DNA from: Pachyseris speciosa
Taxonomy: Eukaryota > Cnidaria > Anthozoa > Scleractinia > Pachyseridae
Assembly: GCA_016490735.1 (NCBI GenBank)
Contig: JAEMWC010000006.1
Location: 2,021,001 to 2,085,000, forward strand
Length of the DNA: 64,000 bases
Direction of reading: 5' to 3'
The notes beneath the pieces were generated by a model, which saw only the letters and a list, made by a program, of their open reading frames with translations, was not told the origin of the DNA and searched no databases. Positions within the stretch are counted from its first letter, which is position 1. Each line of letters starts with the position of its first letter. The position numbers and the translations under genes are program-made. Below, in pieces: positions 13,765 to 26,460 of this stretch.

Positions 13765-15014
13765 CCCATAAAGCGAAAAGTTTATCTTCAATTATCACAG
13801 ATTCCAATTTTCGCATTTGCTCCAATGTTGACCATTTTCCTTTTCTTTTTCTTTTTTTTCTTGGAAACATTTTTCATTTGTTTTCTATTTAATCAGAAAG
13901 ATCTCTGTTGCCTTACTGCATACTTCTTGCATGGCCTTGGTGCAAGAGGAGAGAAATGACGAAGGTTAAAGACTAAAATCTTTGCAAATCACATATTAAC
14001 AAAATTTTTGCCTTTTGTCAACTGAAAGTTCCAAACCCCAGGCCCAAATTTATAGTCAGACGAAAAGAAGCAAACAGACTCCGCTTTATTGTGTGCGAAT
14101 ATAAATATCTAAATGGAACGATACCCACTTAATAATGAGTTTGCCAACTGCGTTGTAAGGGAGGCCGTGGTATAAGAGCATGCGTCAATTAGCAAGAAAT
14201 AATTTGTCAGATTTGGCGAATGTGTTAAAGTACATTGCTGAATTGTTCTCTATCCTGACCGAGGGAAGTTGGGGGAATGATCGGATTCTGCCCTCGTGGA
14301 CTTTAAACAGTTATCATAGTTTATTATGCAAGCAAAGGCCATCAACCTCCTGGCGTTTTGCAAACTTTTATTCCAGGAACAATTTGATCTGGTTGCACTT
14401 GGAATATTTCAGTTTTTCGCAAGCAAGAATTAACTGTATTACAGTTATTAGTATATACCACACGAGTGAATAGTGCTTTTCGCGCGCTCTGATTGGTTAA
14501 CTCGGAGGTGATTAGCAAGTACTATTCACCTCCGAGTCAAGTCAAGTCAAGAGTTTATATGAATTTCAAAAGAGTTCTCACTGTTAATTGATCTTTCAAG
14601 CAATCATGATCACATCCCTAGTTAACATAACGTCTGCCAAGTACCAGAGTCAATCTGACTGAATTTTCTTAAACGTGCTGCGAAGAGGTTGGCTGTCTTC
14701 CATAGCCAGAAAGCTTCGGCTATAACTGCTCGTTTAAAGAAGAGAAATTGTAAAATTCGCTGAAGGAGGTTTTTCTTGTAAAACATTTTTAAGGGGCTTT
14801 TGAATATTTTCAGTAAATGATTTAAAAAAGGCTGGCGTCAAACGTTGTGTTAGTTGTTTTGAAACAAAAAAAAAGTGTCCCTGAAGCCAATTTGATTCCA
14901 TGGGTAAACCTACATTTGAAAACAGACCATTCGATAATTATTCTCTGTTAACAATTACCGTGATCTGACCATTTAGGCTGCCATCATGCGAAAAGGACTT
15001 TCAGTCTATTAGTG
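13765..15014 (+). repeat. Array unit U8, shortened and scrambled (1250 bp)
   Basis: The first 900 bases match the array. From about 14664 to 14960 the sequence is a patchwork of short pieces drawn from non-adjacent parts of the unit (hairpin-distal, exon A, G-tract and exon B regions), before it rejoins the unit's last 60 bases. About 715 bp is missing compared with U7. A patchwork this fine is more easily explained as a consensus error at a copy-number difference than as a real deletion. Confidence 0.85.
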
Positions 15015-16970
15015 CCCATAAAGCGAAAAGTTTATCTTCAATTATCACAGATTCCAATTTTCGCATTTGCTCCAATGTTGACCATTTTCCTTTTCTTTTT
15101 CTTTTTTTTTCTTGGAAACATTTTTCATTTGTTTTCTATTTAATCAGAAAGATCTCTGTTGCCTTACTGCATACTTCTTGCATGGCCTTGGTGCAAGAGG
15201 AGAGAAATGACGAAGGTTAAAGACTAAAATCTTTGCAAATCACATATTAACAAAATTTTTGCCTTTTGTCAACTGAAAGTTCCAAACCCCAGGCCCAAAT
15301 TTATAGTCAGACGAAAAGAAGCAAACAGACTCCGCTTTATTGTGTGCGAATATAAATATCTAAATGGAACGATACCACTTAATAATGAGTTTGCCAACTG
15401 CGTTGTAAGGGAGGCCGTGGTATAAGAGCATGCGTCAATTAGCAAGAAATAATTTGTCAGATTTGGCGAATGTGTTAAAGTACATTGCTGAATTGTTCTC
15501 TATCCTGACCGAGGGAAGTTGGGGGGAATGATCGGATTCTGCCTCGTGGACTTTAAACAGTTATCATAGTTTATTATGCAAGCAAAGGCCATCAACCTCC
15601 TGGCGTTTTGCAAACTTTTATTCCAGGAACAATTTGATCTGGTTGCACTTGGAATATTTCAGTTTTTCGCAAGCAAGAATTAACTGTATTACAGTTATTA
15701 GTATATACCACACGAGTGAATAGTGCTTTTCGCGCGCTCTGATTGGTTAACTCGGAGGTGATTAGCAAGTACTATTCACCTCCGAGTCAAGTCAAGTCAA
15801 GAGTTTATATGAATTTCAAAAGAGTTCTCACTGTTAATTGATCTTTCAAGCAATCATGATCACATCCCTAGTTAACATAACGTCTGCCAAGTACCAGAGT
15901 CAATCTGACTGAATCTTTCTTTTGCGAAGAGGTTGGCTGTCTTCCCATAGCAGAAGAGTTTTCTTCGGCTAAACGTGCTCGTTTAGAAGAGAGAAATTGC
16001 GCTGACAACTTGAATAATGAAAACAATTTTAAGATAAAGGGCTTTTGATGAAGGTATCATGTAATGATTTTACCGGGAAAAAGAAAGAATACTGGCGTCA
16101 AACGTTGTGTTATTTATAGTTGTTTTGAAACAAAAAAAAAGTGTCCCTGAAGCCAAATTTGAATTAAACCTTTGAAAACAGCCACCAGTTTTTGGCGTCT
16201 ATAATTATTCTCTGTTAAACGTAGATTAATTTGCGTAAAATTCTAGTGGGGAGGGGAGGACTTGCAGATTTTTGGATGGTTTTTCTTGTATTACCAGCCA
16301 TATGCATGCTTGAAGATGTAAGGACCGTTTTGATATGCCTTTTCAGTTCCAGGGTAATTTTAAAAACCCATTCGGCAGCAATGTTCGTGAATTATTTAAT
16401 ACCCGCTCAGTAATACTAGTTACTTGAGGTTGAATATAGAACAATAAGAACAGCACTTCTACATGAGTGAATGTGCTGACAGTAATTATGACTGCGAGGG
16501 CAGTTCCATGGGTGGACGCAATTTCCGATACATTTGCATTAAAAAAGAATTCGCCAAAACAGCTCTCAGAGGGTAATCGGGTGTCTAAGATGAGTGATTT
16601 TTGTTTGTTTCTGCACAAGCGAAGCAGATGTTTCGAATTTCACGTCGCTTAAAGCAAGTAGAAAATGTAAAAAAAAATCGCCCAGGCAAATGGACGGTTC
16701 TGATAGAATTCCTTGTATAGCTTTTTTCTGTGATGGTTTTGGCTGCTATGTGCCATATGCACTGGCGACATTCACCAGAACGCTCCTATACTTTAAGGGG
16801 TCGCAAGGAGGAATTTTTAATGCTTTAATTTCAGGATTTAAGGCCTAAGGGAGTGGGTTATTGGGGGAATTTTGATATGGTAAAGTAGAAAAGACCTTCG
16901 ATATTTTTCAATACCGTGATCTGACCATTTAGGCTGCCATCATGCGAAAAGGACTTTCAGTCTATTAGTG
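15015..16970 (+). repeat. Array unit U9 (1956 bp)
   Basis: Full unit with scattered one-base losses, mostly in short homopolymers (for example near 15376, 15543, 16040, 16249 and 16474). These shift the reading frames relative to U1. Confidence 0.95.
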
Positions 16971-18917
16971 CCCATAAAGCGAAAAGTTTATCTTCAATTA
17001 TCACAGATTCCAATTTTCGCATTTGCTCCAATGTTGACCATTTCCTTTTCTTTTTCTTTTTTTTCTTGGAAACATTTTTCATTTGTTTTCTATTTAATCA
17101 GAAAGATCTCTGTTGCCTACTGCATACTTCTTGCATGGCTTGGTGCAAGAGGAGAGAAATGACGAAGGTTAAAGACTAAAATCTTTGCAAATCACATATT
17201 AACAAAATTTTTGCCTTTTGTCAACTGAAAGTTCCAAACCCCAGGCCCAAATTTATAGTCAGACGAAAAGAAGCAAACAGACTCCGCTTTATTGTGTGCG
17301 AATATAAATATCTAAATGGACGATACCACTTAATAATGAGTTTGCCACTGCGTTGTAAGGGAGGCCGTGGTATAAGAGCATGCGTCAATTAGCAAGAAAT
17401 AATTTGTCAGATTTGGCGAATGTGTTAAAGTACATTGCTGAATTGTTCTCTATCCTGACCGAGGGAAGTTGGGGGAATGATCGGATTCTGCCCTCGTGGA
17501 CTTTAAACAGTTATCATAGTTTATTATGCAAGCAAAGGCCATCAACCTCCTGGCGTTTTGCAAACTTTATTCCAGGAACAATTTGATCTGGTTGCACTTG
17601 GAATTTTCAGTTTTTCGCAAGCAAGAATTAACTGTATTACAGTTATTAGTATATACCACACGAGTGAATAGTGCTTTTCGCGCGCTCTGATTGGTTAACT
17701 CGGGGTGATTAGCAAGTACTATTCACCTCCGAGTCAAGTCAAGTCAAGAGTTTATATGAATTTCAAAAGAGTTCTCACTGTTATTGATCTTTCAAGCAAT
17801 CATGATCACATCCCTAGTTAACATAACGTCTGCCAAGTACCAGAGTCAATCTGACTGAATCTTTCTTTGCGAAGAGGTTGGCTGTCTTCCATAGCAGAAG
17901 AGTTTTCTTCGGCTAAACGTGCTCGTTTAGAAGAGAGAAATTGCGCTGACAACTTGAATAATGAAAACAATTTTAAGATAAAGGGGCTTTTGATGAAGGT
18001 ATCATGTAATGATTTTTACCGGGAAAAAGAAAGAATACTGGCGTCAAACGTTGTGTTATTTATAGTTGTTTGAAACAAAAAAAAAGTGTCCCTGAAGCCA
18101 AATTTGAATTAAACTTTGAAAACAGCCACCAGTTTTTGGCGTCTATAATTATTCTCTGTTAAACGTAGATTAATTTGCGTAAAATTCTAGTGGGGGAGGG
18201 GGAGACTTGCAGATTTTTGGATGGTTTTTCTTGTATTACCAGCCATATGCATGCTTGAAGATGTAAGGACCGTTTTGATATGCCTTTTTCAGTTCCAGGG
18301 TAATTTTAAAAACCCATTCGGCAGCAATGTTCGTGAATTATTAAATACCCGCTCAGTAATACTAGTTACTTGAGGTTGAATATAGAACAATAAGAACAGC
18401 ACTTCTACATGAGTGAATGCCGCTGACAGTAATTATGACTGCGAGGGCAGTTCCATGGGTGGACGCAATTTCCGATACATTTGCATAAAAAAGAATTCGC
18501 CAAAACAGCTCTCAGAGGGTAATCGGGTGTCTAAGATGAGTGATTTTTGTTTGTTTCTGCACAAGCGAAGCAGATGTTTCGAATTTCACGTCGCTTAAAG
18601 CAAGTAGAAAATGTAAAAAAAATCGCCCAGGCCAAATGGACGGTTCTGATAGAATTCCTTGTATAGCTTTTTTCTGTGATGGTTTTGGCTGCTATGTGCC
18701 ATATGCACTGGCGACATTCACCAGAACGCTCCTATACTTTAAGGGGTGCAAGGAGGAATTTTAATGCTTTAATTTCAGGATTTAAGGCCTAAGGGAGTGG
18801 GTTATTGGGGGAATTTTGATATGGTAAAGTAGAAAAGACCTTCGATATTTTTTAACAATACCGTGATCTGACCATTTAGGCTGCCATCATGCGAAAAGGA
18901 CTTTCAGTCTATTAGTG
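16971..18917 (+). repeat. Array unit U10 (1947 bp)
   Basis: Full unit with at least fifteen one-base losses. It shares the gccgctgac and gaattattaaat variants with U6. Confidence 0.95.
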
Positions 18918-20880
18918 CCCATAAAGCGAAAAGTTTATCTTCAATTATCACAGATTCCAATTTTCGCATTTGCTCCAATGTTGACCATTTTCCTTTTCTT
19001 TTTTTTTTTTTTTTTCTTGGAACATTTTTCATTTGTTTTCTATTTAATCAGAAAGATCTCTGTTGCCTTACTGCATACTTCTTGCATGGCCTTGGTGCAA
19101 GAGGAGAGAAATGACGAAGGTTAAAGACTAAAATCTTTGCAAATCACATATTAACAAAATTTTTGCCTTTTGTCAACTGAAAGTTCCAAACCCCAGGCCC
19201 AATTTATAGTCAGACGAAAAAGAAGCAAACAGACTCCGCTTTATTGTGTGCGAATATAAATATCTAAATGGAACGATACCCACTTAATAATGAGTTTGCC
19301 AACTGCGTTGTAAGGGAGCCCGTGGTATAAGAGCATGCGTCAATTAGCAAGAAATAAATTTGTCAGATTTGGCGAATGTGTTAAAGTACATTGCTGAATT
19401 GTTCTCTATCCTGACCGAGGGAAGTTGGGGGGAATGATCGATTCTGCCCTCGTGGACTTTAAACAGTTTCATAGTTTATTATGCAAGCAAAGGCCATCAA
19501 CCTCCTGGCGTTTTGCAAACTTTTATTCCAGGAAACAATTTGATCTGGTTGCACTTGGAATATTTCAGTTTTTCGCAAGCAAGAATTAACTGTATTACAG
19601 TTATTAGTATATACCACACGAGTGAATAGTGCTTTTCGCGCGCTCTGATTGGTTAACTCGGAGGTGATTAGCAAGTACTATTCACCTCCGAGTCAAGTCA
19701 AGTCAAGAGTTTATATGAATTTCAAAAGAGTTTCTCACTGTTAATTGATCTTTCAAGCAATCATGATCACATCCCTAGTTAACATAACGTCTGCCAAGTA
19801 CCAGAGTCAATCTGACTGAATCTTTCTTTTGCGAAGAGGTTGGCTGTCTTCCCATAGCAGAAGAGTTTTCTTCGGCTAAACGTGCTCGTTTAGAAGAGAG
19901 AAATTGCGCTGACAACTTGAATAATGAAAACAATTTTAAGATAAAGGGGCTTTTGATGAAGGTATCATGTAATGATTTTACCGGGAAAAAGAAAGAATAC
20001 TGGCGTCAAACGTTATGTTATTTATAGTTGTTTTGAAACAAAAAAAAGTGTCCCTGAAGCCAAATTTGAATTAAACCTTTGAAAAACAGCCACCAGTTTT
20101 TGGCGTCTATAATTATTCTCTGTTAAACGTAGATTAATTTGCGTAAAATTCTAGTGGGGGAGGGGAGGACTTGCAGATTTTTGGATGGTTTTTCTTGTAT
20201 TACCAGCCATATGCATGCTTGAAGATGTAAGGACCGTTTTGATATGCTTTTTCAGTTCCAGGGTAATTTTAAAAACCCATTCGGCAGCAATGTTCGTGAA
20301 TTATTTAAACCCGCTCAGTAATACTAGTTACTTGAGGTTGAATATAGAACAATAAGAACAGCACTTCTACATGAGTGAATGTCGCTGACAGTAATTATGA
20401 CTGCGAGGGCAGTTCCATGGGTGGACGCAATTTCGATACATTTGCATTAAAAAAGAATTCGCCAAAACAGCTCTCAGAGGGTAATCGGGTGTCTAAGATG
20501 AGTGATTTTTGTTTGTTTCTGCACAAGCGAAGCAGATGTTTCGAATTTCACGTCGCTAAAAGCAAGTAGAAAATGTAAAAAAAAATCGCCCAGGCCAAAT
20601 GGACGGTTCTGATAGAATTCCTTGTATAGCTCTTTTTCTGTGGTGGTTTTGGCTGCTATGTGCCATATGCACTGGCGACATTCACCGGAACGCCCTATAC
20701 TTTAGGGGTCGCAAGGAGGAATTTTTAATGCTTTAATTTCAGGATTTAAGGCCTAAGGGAGTGGGTTATTGGGGGAATTTTGATATGGTAAAGTAGAAAA
20801 GACCTTCGATATTTTTTAACAATACCGTGATCTGACCATTTAGGCTGCCATCATGCGAAAAGGACTTTTAGTCTTTAGTG
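18918..20880 (+). repeat. Array unit U11 (1963 bp)
   Basis: Full unit with both one-base gains and losses in homopolymers and a T-to-C change in its terminal segment. It is the last of the homogeneous copies. Confidence 0.93.
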
Positions 20881-21689
20881 CCCATAAAGCGAAAAGTTAT
20901 CCTCAATTATCACAGATTCCAATTTTCGCATTTGCTCCAATGTTGACCATTTTCCTTTTCTTTTCTTTTTTTTTTTTTCTTGGAAACATTTTTCATTTGT
21001 TTTCTATTTAATCAGAAAGATCTCTGTTGCATTACTGCATACTTCTGGCATGGCCTTGGTGCAAGAGGAGAGAAATGACGAAGGTAAAGACTAAAATCTT
21101 TGCAAATCACATATAACAAAATTTTGCCTTTTGCCACTGAAAGTTCCAACCCCAGGCCCAAATTTATAGTCAGACGAAAAGAAGTAAACAGACTCCGCTT
21201 TATTGTGTGCGAATTTAAATATCTAAATGGAACGATCCCCACGCAATTTCCAACTGCATTAAAAAAGAATTCGCAAAACAGCTCTCAGAGGGAATCGGGT
21301 GTTAAGTCGCTTAAAGCAAGTGAAAATTTTTGTTTGTTCTGCACCCAGGAAGCAGGACGGTTCTGATGTTTCGAATTTCCGTCGTATAGCTTTTTTCTGT
21401 GGTGGTTTAAAAAAAATGCCCAGCCAAATGGCGGTTCTGATAGAATCCCTGGCGACATTCTATGGAACATATTCACTGGCGACTTCACCGGAACGCTAAG
21501 GGGTTTAAGGGTGGCAAGGAGGAATTTTTAATGCTTTAATTTCAGGATTTAAGGCATGAGGGAGTGGGTTATTGCGGGAATTTTGATATGGTAAAGTAGA
21601 AAAGACCTATTTTTTAACAATACCGTGATCTGAACAATTTAAAAAGGCTTTTATCATGACCATTTAAAAGGACTTTTATTCTAGTAGTG
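20881..21689 (+). repeat. Array unit U12, shortened and scrambled (809 bp)
   Basis: It starts as a normal unit. From about 21240 it jumps to pieces of the exon-B region, out of order and interleaved (21240-21500), then resumes the closing segment. Point differences are shared with U13 (for example gaagtaaacag and the tggcatgg form), so this unit belongs to the diverged side of the array. Confidence 0.85.
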
Positions 21690-23104
21690 CAAAAGCCAAA
21701 AGTTTATCACAATCCAGATTATCACATTCCAATTTTCGCATTTGCTCTAATGTTGACCATTTTCTTTTCTTTTTCTTTTTTTTTTTTCTTTTTTTTGTTT
21801 TTTTTTTGTTTTCTTGGAAACATTTTTAACTTGTTTTCTATTTAATCAGAGAAGATCTCTGTTGCATTACTGCATACTTCTGGCATGGCCTTGGTGCAAG
21901 AGGAGAGAAATGAAGGTTAAAGACTAAAATCTTTGCAAATCACATAACAAAATTTTTGCCTTTTGCCAACTGAAAGTTCCCAGCCCCCAGGCCCAAATTT
22001 ATAGTCAGACGAAAAGAAGTAAACAGACTCCGCTTTATTGTGTGCGAATTTAAATATCTAAATGGAACGATACCTACTTAATAATGAGTTTGCCAACTGC
22101 GTTGTAAGGGAGCCCGTGGTATAAGAGCATGCGTCAATCAACAAGAAATAATCATTTTTGTCAGATGTGGCGAATGTATCAAAGTACATTGCTGAATTGT
22201 TCTCTATCCTGACCGAGGGAAGTTGGGGGGAATGATCGGATTCTGCCCTCGTGGACTTTAAACAGTTATCATAGTTTATTATGCAAGCAAAGGCCATCAA
22301 CCTCCTGGCGTTTTGTAAACTTTTATTCCAGGAACAATTTGATCTGGTTGTACTTGGAATATTTCAGTTTTTCGCAAGCAAGAATTAACTGTATTACAGT
22401 TATTAGTATATACCACACAAGTGAATAGTGCTTTTCGCGCGCTCTAATTGGTTAACTCGGAGGTGATTAGCAAGTACTATTCACCTCCGAGTCAAGTCAA
22501 GTCAAGAGTTTATATGAATTTCAAAAGAGTTCTCACTGTTAATTGATCTTTCAAGCAATCATGATCACATCCCTAGTTAACATAACGTCTGCCAAGTACC
22601 AGAGTCAATTTGACTGAATCTTTCTTTTGCGAAGAGGTTGGCTGTCTTCCCATAGCAGAAGAGTTTTCTTCGGCTAAACGTGCTCGTTTAGAAGAGAGAA
22701 ATTGCGCTGACAACTTGAATAATGAAAACAATTTTAAGATAAAGGGGCTTTTGATGAAGGTATCATGTAATGATTTTACCGGGAAAAAGAAAGAATACTG
22801 GCGTCAAACGTTATGTTATTTATAGTTGTTTTGAAACAAAAAAAAAGTGTCCCCGAAGCCAAATTTGAATTAAACCTTTGAAAACAGCCACCAGTTTTTG
22901 GCGTTTATAATTATTCTTTGCTAAACGTAGATTAATTTGCGTAAATTTCTAAGGGGGACTGGCAGATTTTGGGATGGTTTTTCAGTGTTATATTGCCAGC
23001 CATATGCATGCTTGAAGATGTAAAAACCGTTCTGATCATTATGCTTTTTCGGTTCGAGGGTAATTCTAAAAACCTATTCGGCAGCAATGTTCGTAAATTA
23101 TTAA

Positions 23105-24115
23105 CCCATTGGCACCCGTGCCGGCCAAAACCGGCCGTAAAAAACTCGCATGCTTCAAAACATTGCAACTCTCTCAATCGCACGAATATTGCCTTAACTG
23201 TTAGTTGTGAGCACGAAATGGAATGCCCTTTAAATTTGGATATCCAATAAATGCAAGAAACGTAGCGATTTTTACCAAATATGGCCTTTTGAGTTTGGAC
23301 AAGAACGAAACTGGCCGTTTTTAACGTCAAAGAGAAACAACAAAAATGCCCCTTTTTGCCTTCATGTTTTTTAGGGAAATCGTCGAAAAACCAAAATTCA
23401 ACCATCATAACGAAATTCAGTCCTTTTTCTAGCTTAGAAATGACTTTTTTTGTTCATATTCTTCTCCCGAGCGTAGATACAGCCTTTTGTTCCAGTGCAT
23501 TCGGGCCTTCCCGACATTTTCAACATCTTGAGCGCATTGCATGCTGGGAACTAACGAGAATTTTTGACAGCGCCCGTTCCATCCCCCAATTCTTTCACAT
23601 ATAAACTAAGTCTACAGCCACTCCGACCTACCGCCAAATTTTCCTGCTCGTGGTCATCTTCAGTACACAGAAATTCCAAAATATGTGGCGGTAGGTCGAG
23701 AAATTCATCAATAGTCGAGTCCCAAAGGTACTAAGTGTTCGACCGGCCAAATTCCCAGTTCGTCGAGTAACAAGCCAAATTCAACAACAAAGTACATCAC
23801 CTTGCTCGATTCTTTGAGAAAGTGGACTCTTAGCTACCGTCACGCTTAATGATGCTCATCAGGCAGCCGCTAAAGATGAAAAATGGCTGTAAATTTAGCA
23901 GAAATCGCAAGCAAACCGAACTTGGGCCATTGTTGTCGCTTCACGGATAAAAAATAGCTACGTCAAAATGACGTTTTCAGAAACCTTGAGCCTCCAGTGG
24001 CTTAGGACAGCACCACTTTTCCCTGGTAGTTCAAATAAAGAGTCACGAATTGCTATTCATCGTTTATAGGTGGAAAATCACTCCGAAAATGTAAAAACCT
24101 GCGGTAGTCAATGGG
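23105..24115 (+). mobile_element. 1.0-kb piggyBac-like non-autonomous element, copy 1
   Basis: The element is flanked by TTAA on both sides (23101-23104 and 24116-24119), with terminal inverted repeats cccattgRc at both ends. It is inserted in array unit U13, whose sequence (ttattaaatacccgctcag) resumes directly afterwards. A TTAA target with such short inverted repeats is the mark of the piggyBac superfamily. On the minus strand a frame of about 100 residues starts near 23408 (MMVEFWFFDDF), and it is largely kept in the second copy at 57057-58056. I do not recognise a transposase core in it. Confidence 0.85.
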
Positions 24116-24210
24116 TTAATACCCGCTCAGTAATACTAGTTACTTGCGGTTGAATATAGCACAATAAGAACAATACTTCTACATGAGTGAATGTCGCTGG
24201 CAGTAATTAA

Positions 24211-24640
24211 CTGGTAATAGGGGGGGATTCATGCTGACGTCAATGTTGACATTTTGGCTCATTAGCATACGACTTTACATACAGAAGGCAACATGTTAGA
24301 TCTGAATTGACTCCAAAGAGTTAAAGAGTTAGTGAAACTTAGTAAATGGTGAAATTCCTACCTCTTTGGATGTAATATTCAAGGAGAAATTGTTCGTCAA
24401 AAACTACAAAATCTCTGGGTGGCAAAAGCGCTAATGAGCTCATACAGTCTTTGTAAAATTTTGAGTTTTTAAACTGGCGTCGCATAAAAAGTATTCAATA
24501 CATCGAGCTCAAATTCATTGGCAGATTTAATCGTGCTATGACTTTTCAATATTCAGAACTGATTTTTTTGTAGCTCGATCAGAAACTGAATCGCTTATGC
24601 TAATGAGGCAAAAAATGTAAACAAGGATTCCCCTATAATG
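24211..24640. mobile_element. Insertion of about 430 bp with short inverted ends
   Basis: It interrupts U13 between cagtaatta and actgcgaaggc. The ends carry an imperfect inverted repeat (aatagggggggattc against gaatcccctatta-like sequence). The duplication is unclear, so the boundaries are uncertain by a few bases. No coding sequence is recognised. Confidence 0.55.
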
Positions 24641-24812
24641 AACTGCGAAGGCAGTTCCATGGGTGGATGCAATTTCCAATACATTTGCATTAAAAAAGGA
24701 TTCGCCAAAACAGGTCTCAGAGGGTAATCGGGTGTCTAAGATGAGTGATTTTTTGTTTCTGCACAAGCGAAGCAGATGTTTCGAATTTCACGTCGCTTAA
24801 AGCAAGTAGAAA

Positions 24813-25856
24813 GAGGGCCCGCGGAGCAGTTTTTAAAGTAGGGGTCCGCTCCCGCGTTTTCAAGTGAGGGGAGGGGACAGTAACTCTACGAATAATTAAA
24901 ACGCATGTTATTCCGTTTATAAATTCATAAGCTTTGTCCACTGAGCAGTTAACATATTTCATAAACTCAAGTGATATCCTTTTCTACACTTTTCAACTCA
25001 ATTCAAGCATTTAGAGAAAGCGGTTAGTGACAAAAAAAGCTTTGTAATCACTCTTAACGTTATCTGTAAGCACTGCCACGAAATCGGATTCTCTGAATGT
25101 ACCGACATTTCTTTTTCGAGTGTGGTTACCACCAACAAATTTATTTGCCACGTCAGGAAGGCAAAGTTTGTCTGTTCTGTCTCTGTGGGTGTTTAGTACT
25201 GTAAGACTACTGAACCTTTTTTGAGTGTTTTCTTTGAGCCTTTAATGAGTAACTCTTCGAGAGTTACTTTCACAGACAACATAGAAAACGCGCCTTATCT
25301 CTAGAAGTTACCCTAAGAAAATCGTGGAACAGATACTCTCAGAAGTTATCTATGCGGACACAAAAACAGCTCTAACACAGAAAGAAAGAACGCACAAGAA
25401 GCAATTTCAACCCTCGTTACCACGTTTGAAAAACATGCTAATGTACAAATGGAATATAATACAAGAACCACCATTACTCAGAGAGATATTCAAGGAACCA
25501 CCCTGATTTCTTTTAGAAAAATCGCTTAAAGATATGCTTGATTTACACAATGGGCACACAGCAGGTGTCGCGGTGGTCTGTCAACTCCATTTTAATCACC
25601 AACAGAAGACTACAACTAAGTGTATCAATTGTAAAGGTAGTGGTTTTAAAATTTATTCCATCAGACAGGATCGAAAGGAACCAATCATAAATTTGTTTAT
25701 GTTTTCCCGCCAGGTCCGCCACCTTTAGCCAAGCACTAGTATCCCGTGAAAGTACTTTGTTTGGATATGACTTTTACTTAATTTATTACTTTTTCCACAA
25801 AACGTGGGGGAGGGGGGGGCCTGACCCCACCGGCCCCTCCCCCTGCGCGGTCCCTG
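24813..25856. mobile_element. 1044-bp DNA-transposon-like insertion
   Basis: The ends gagggcccgcgg and ccgcgcaggg-type (read inverted: cagggaccgcg) form an imperfect inverted repeat. agaaa is duplicated at 24808-24812 and 25857-25861, and the unit rejoins cleanly as gtagaaaaggtaac. The terminal style resembles hAT elements, but a 5-bp duplication is shorter than the 8 bp usual for hAT, so the superfamily is open. A Penelope-like protein remnant lies inside. Confidence 0.7.
25324..25600 (+). pseudogene. Penelope-like retroelement protein fragment
   Basis: The frame contains PSLPRLKNMLMYKWNIIQEP, then LLREIFKEPP, followed after a stop by EKSLKDMLDLHNGHTAG. In Penelope-like elements the stretch between the reverse transcriptase and the GIY-YIG domain has this pattern (PxLPxLxxIL..W.LI...P.L..IF.EPP...., then a KSLKDLLVRA-like segment), and I recognise it on that basis. 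The copy is short, interrupted and nested inside the 24813-25856 insertion. Confidence 0.6.
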
Positions 25857-26460
25857 AGAAAAGGTAACAGGCATTAAGAATCGCCCAGGCCAAACGGACG
25901 GTTCTGATAGAATTCCTTGTATAACTTATTTTCTGTGATGGTTTTGGCTGTCATGTGCCATATGCACTGGCGACATTTACCGGAAAGCTTCTTTATTTTA
26001 AGGGGTCGCAAGGAGGAATTTTTAATACTTAAATTCCAGGATCTAAGACCTGAGGGAGTAGGTTATTTGGGGGAATTTGATATGGTAGAGTAGAAAAGAC
26101 CTTAGATATTTTTTAACAATACCGTGATCTGACCATTTAGGCAGCACTTTCAGTCTATTATTGCCCATACAGCCAAACATTAATCTTCAGTTATCACAAA
26201 TTCCAATTTTCGCATTTGCTCGGCAATGTGGACCATTTTCCTTTTCTTTTTTACTTGGAAACATTTCTCACTTATTTTCTATTTAATTGGAAAGATCTGT
26301 GTTGCCTCACTGCACACCTCTTGAATAGCCTTTGTGCAAGAGGAGAGAAATGACGAAGGTGAAAGGCTAAAATCTTTTCAAATCACATAACAATTGCCGG
26401 TTGTCAACTGAAAGTTTCCAGCCCCCAGGCCCACATTTGTAGTCAGACGAAAAGAAGAAA

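Larger units (their letters stand above)
21690..26163 (+). repeat. Array unit U13, diverged, split by three insertions
   Basis: A short-form unit (it keeps the hairpin near 22455-22492) interrupted by a 1-kb TTAA element (23105-24115), a roughly 430-bp insertion (24211-24640) and a 1044-bp element (24813-25856). With these removed, the remaining sequence runs collinear with U1. Confidence 0.88.

Noticed and set aside
1..20880. rDNA, histone or snRNA array
   Set aside because: No rRNA, histone or snRNA sequence is visible in the unit.
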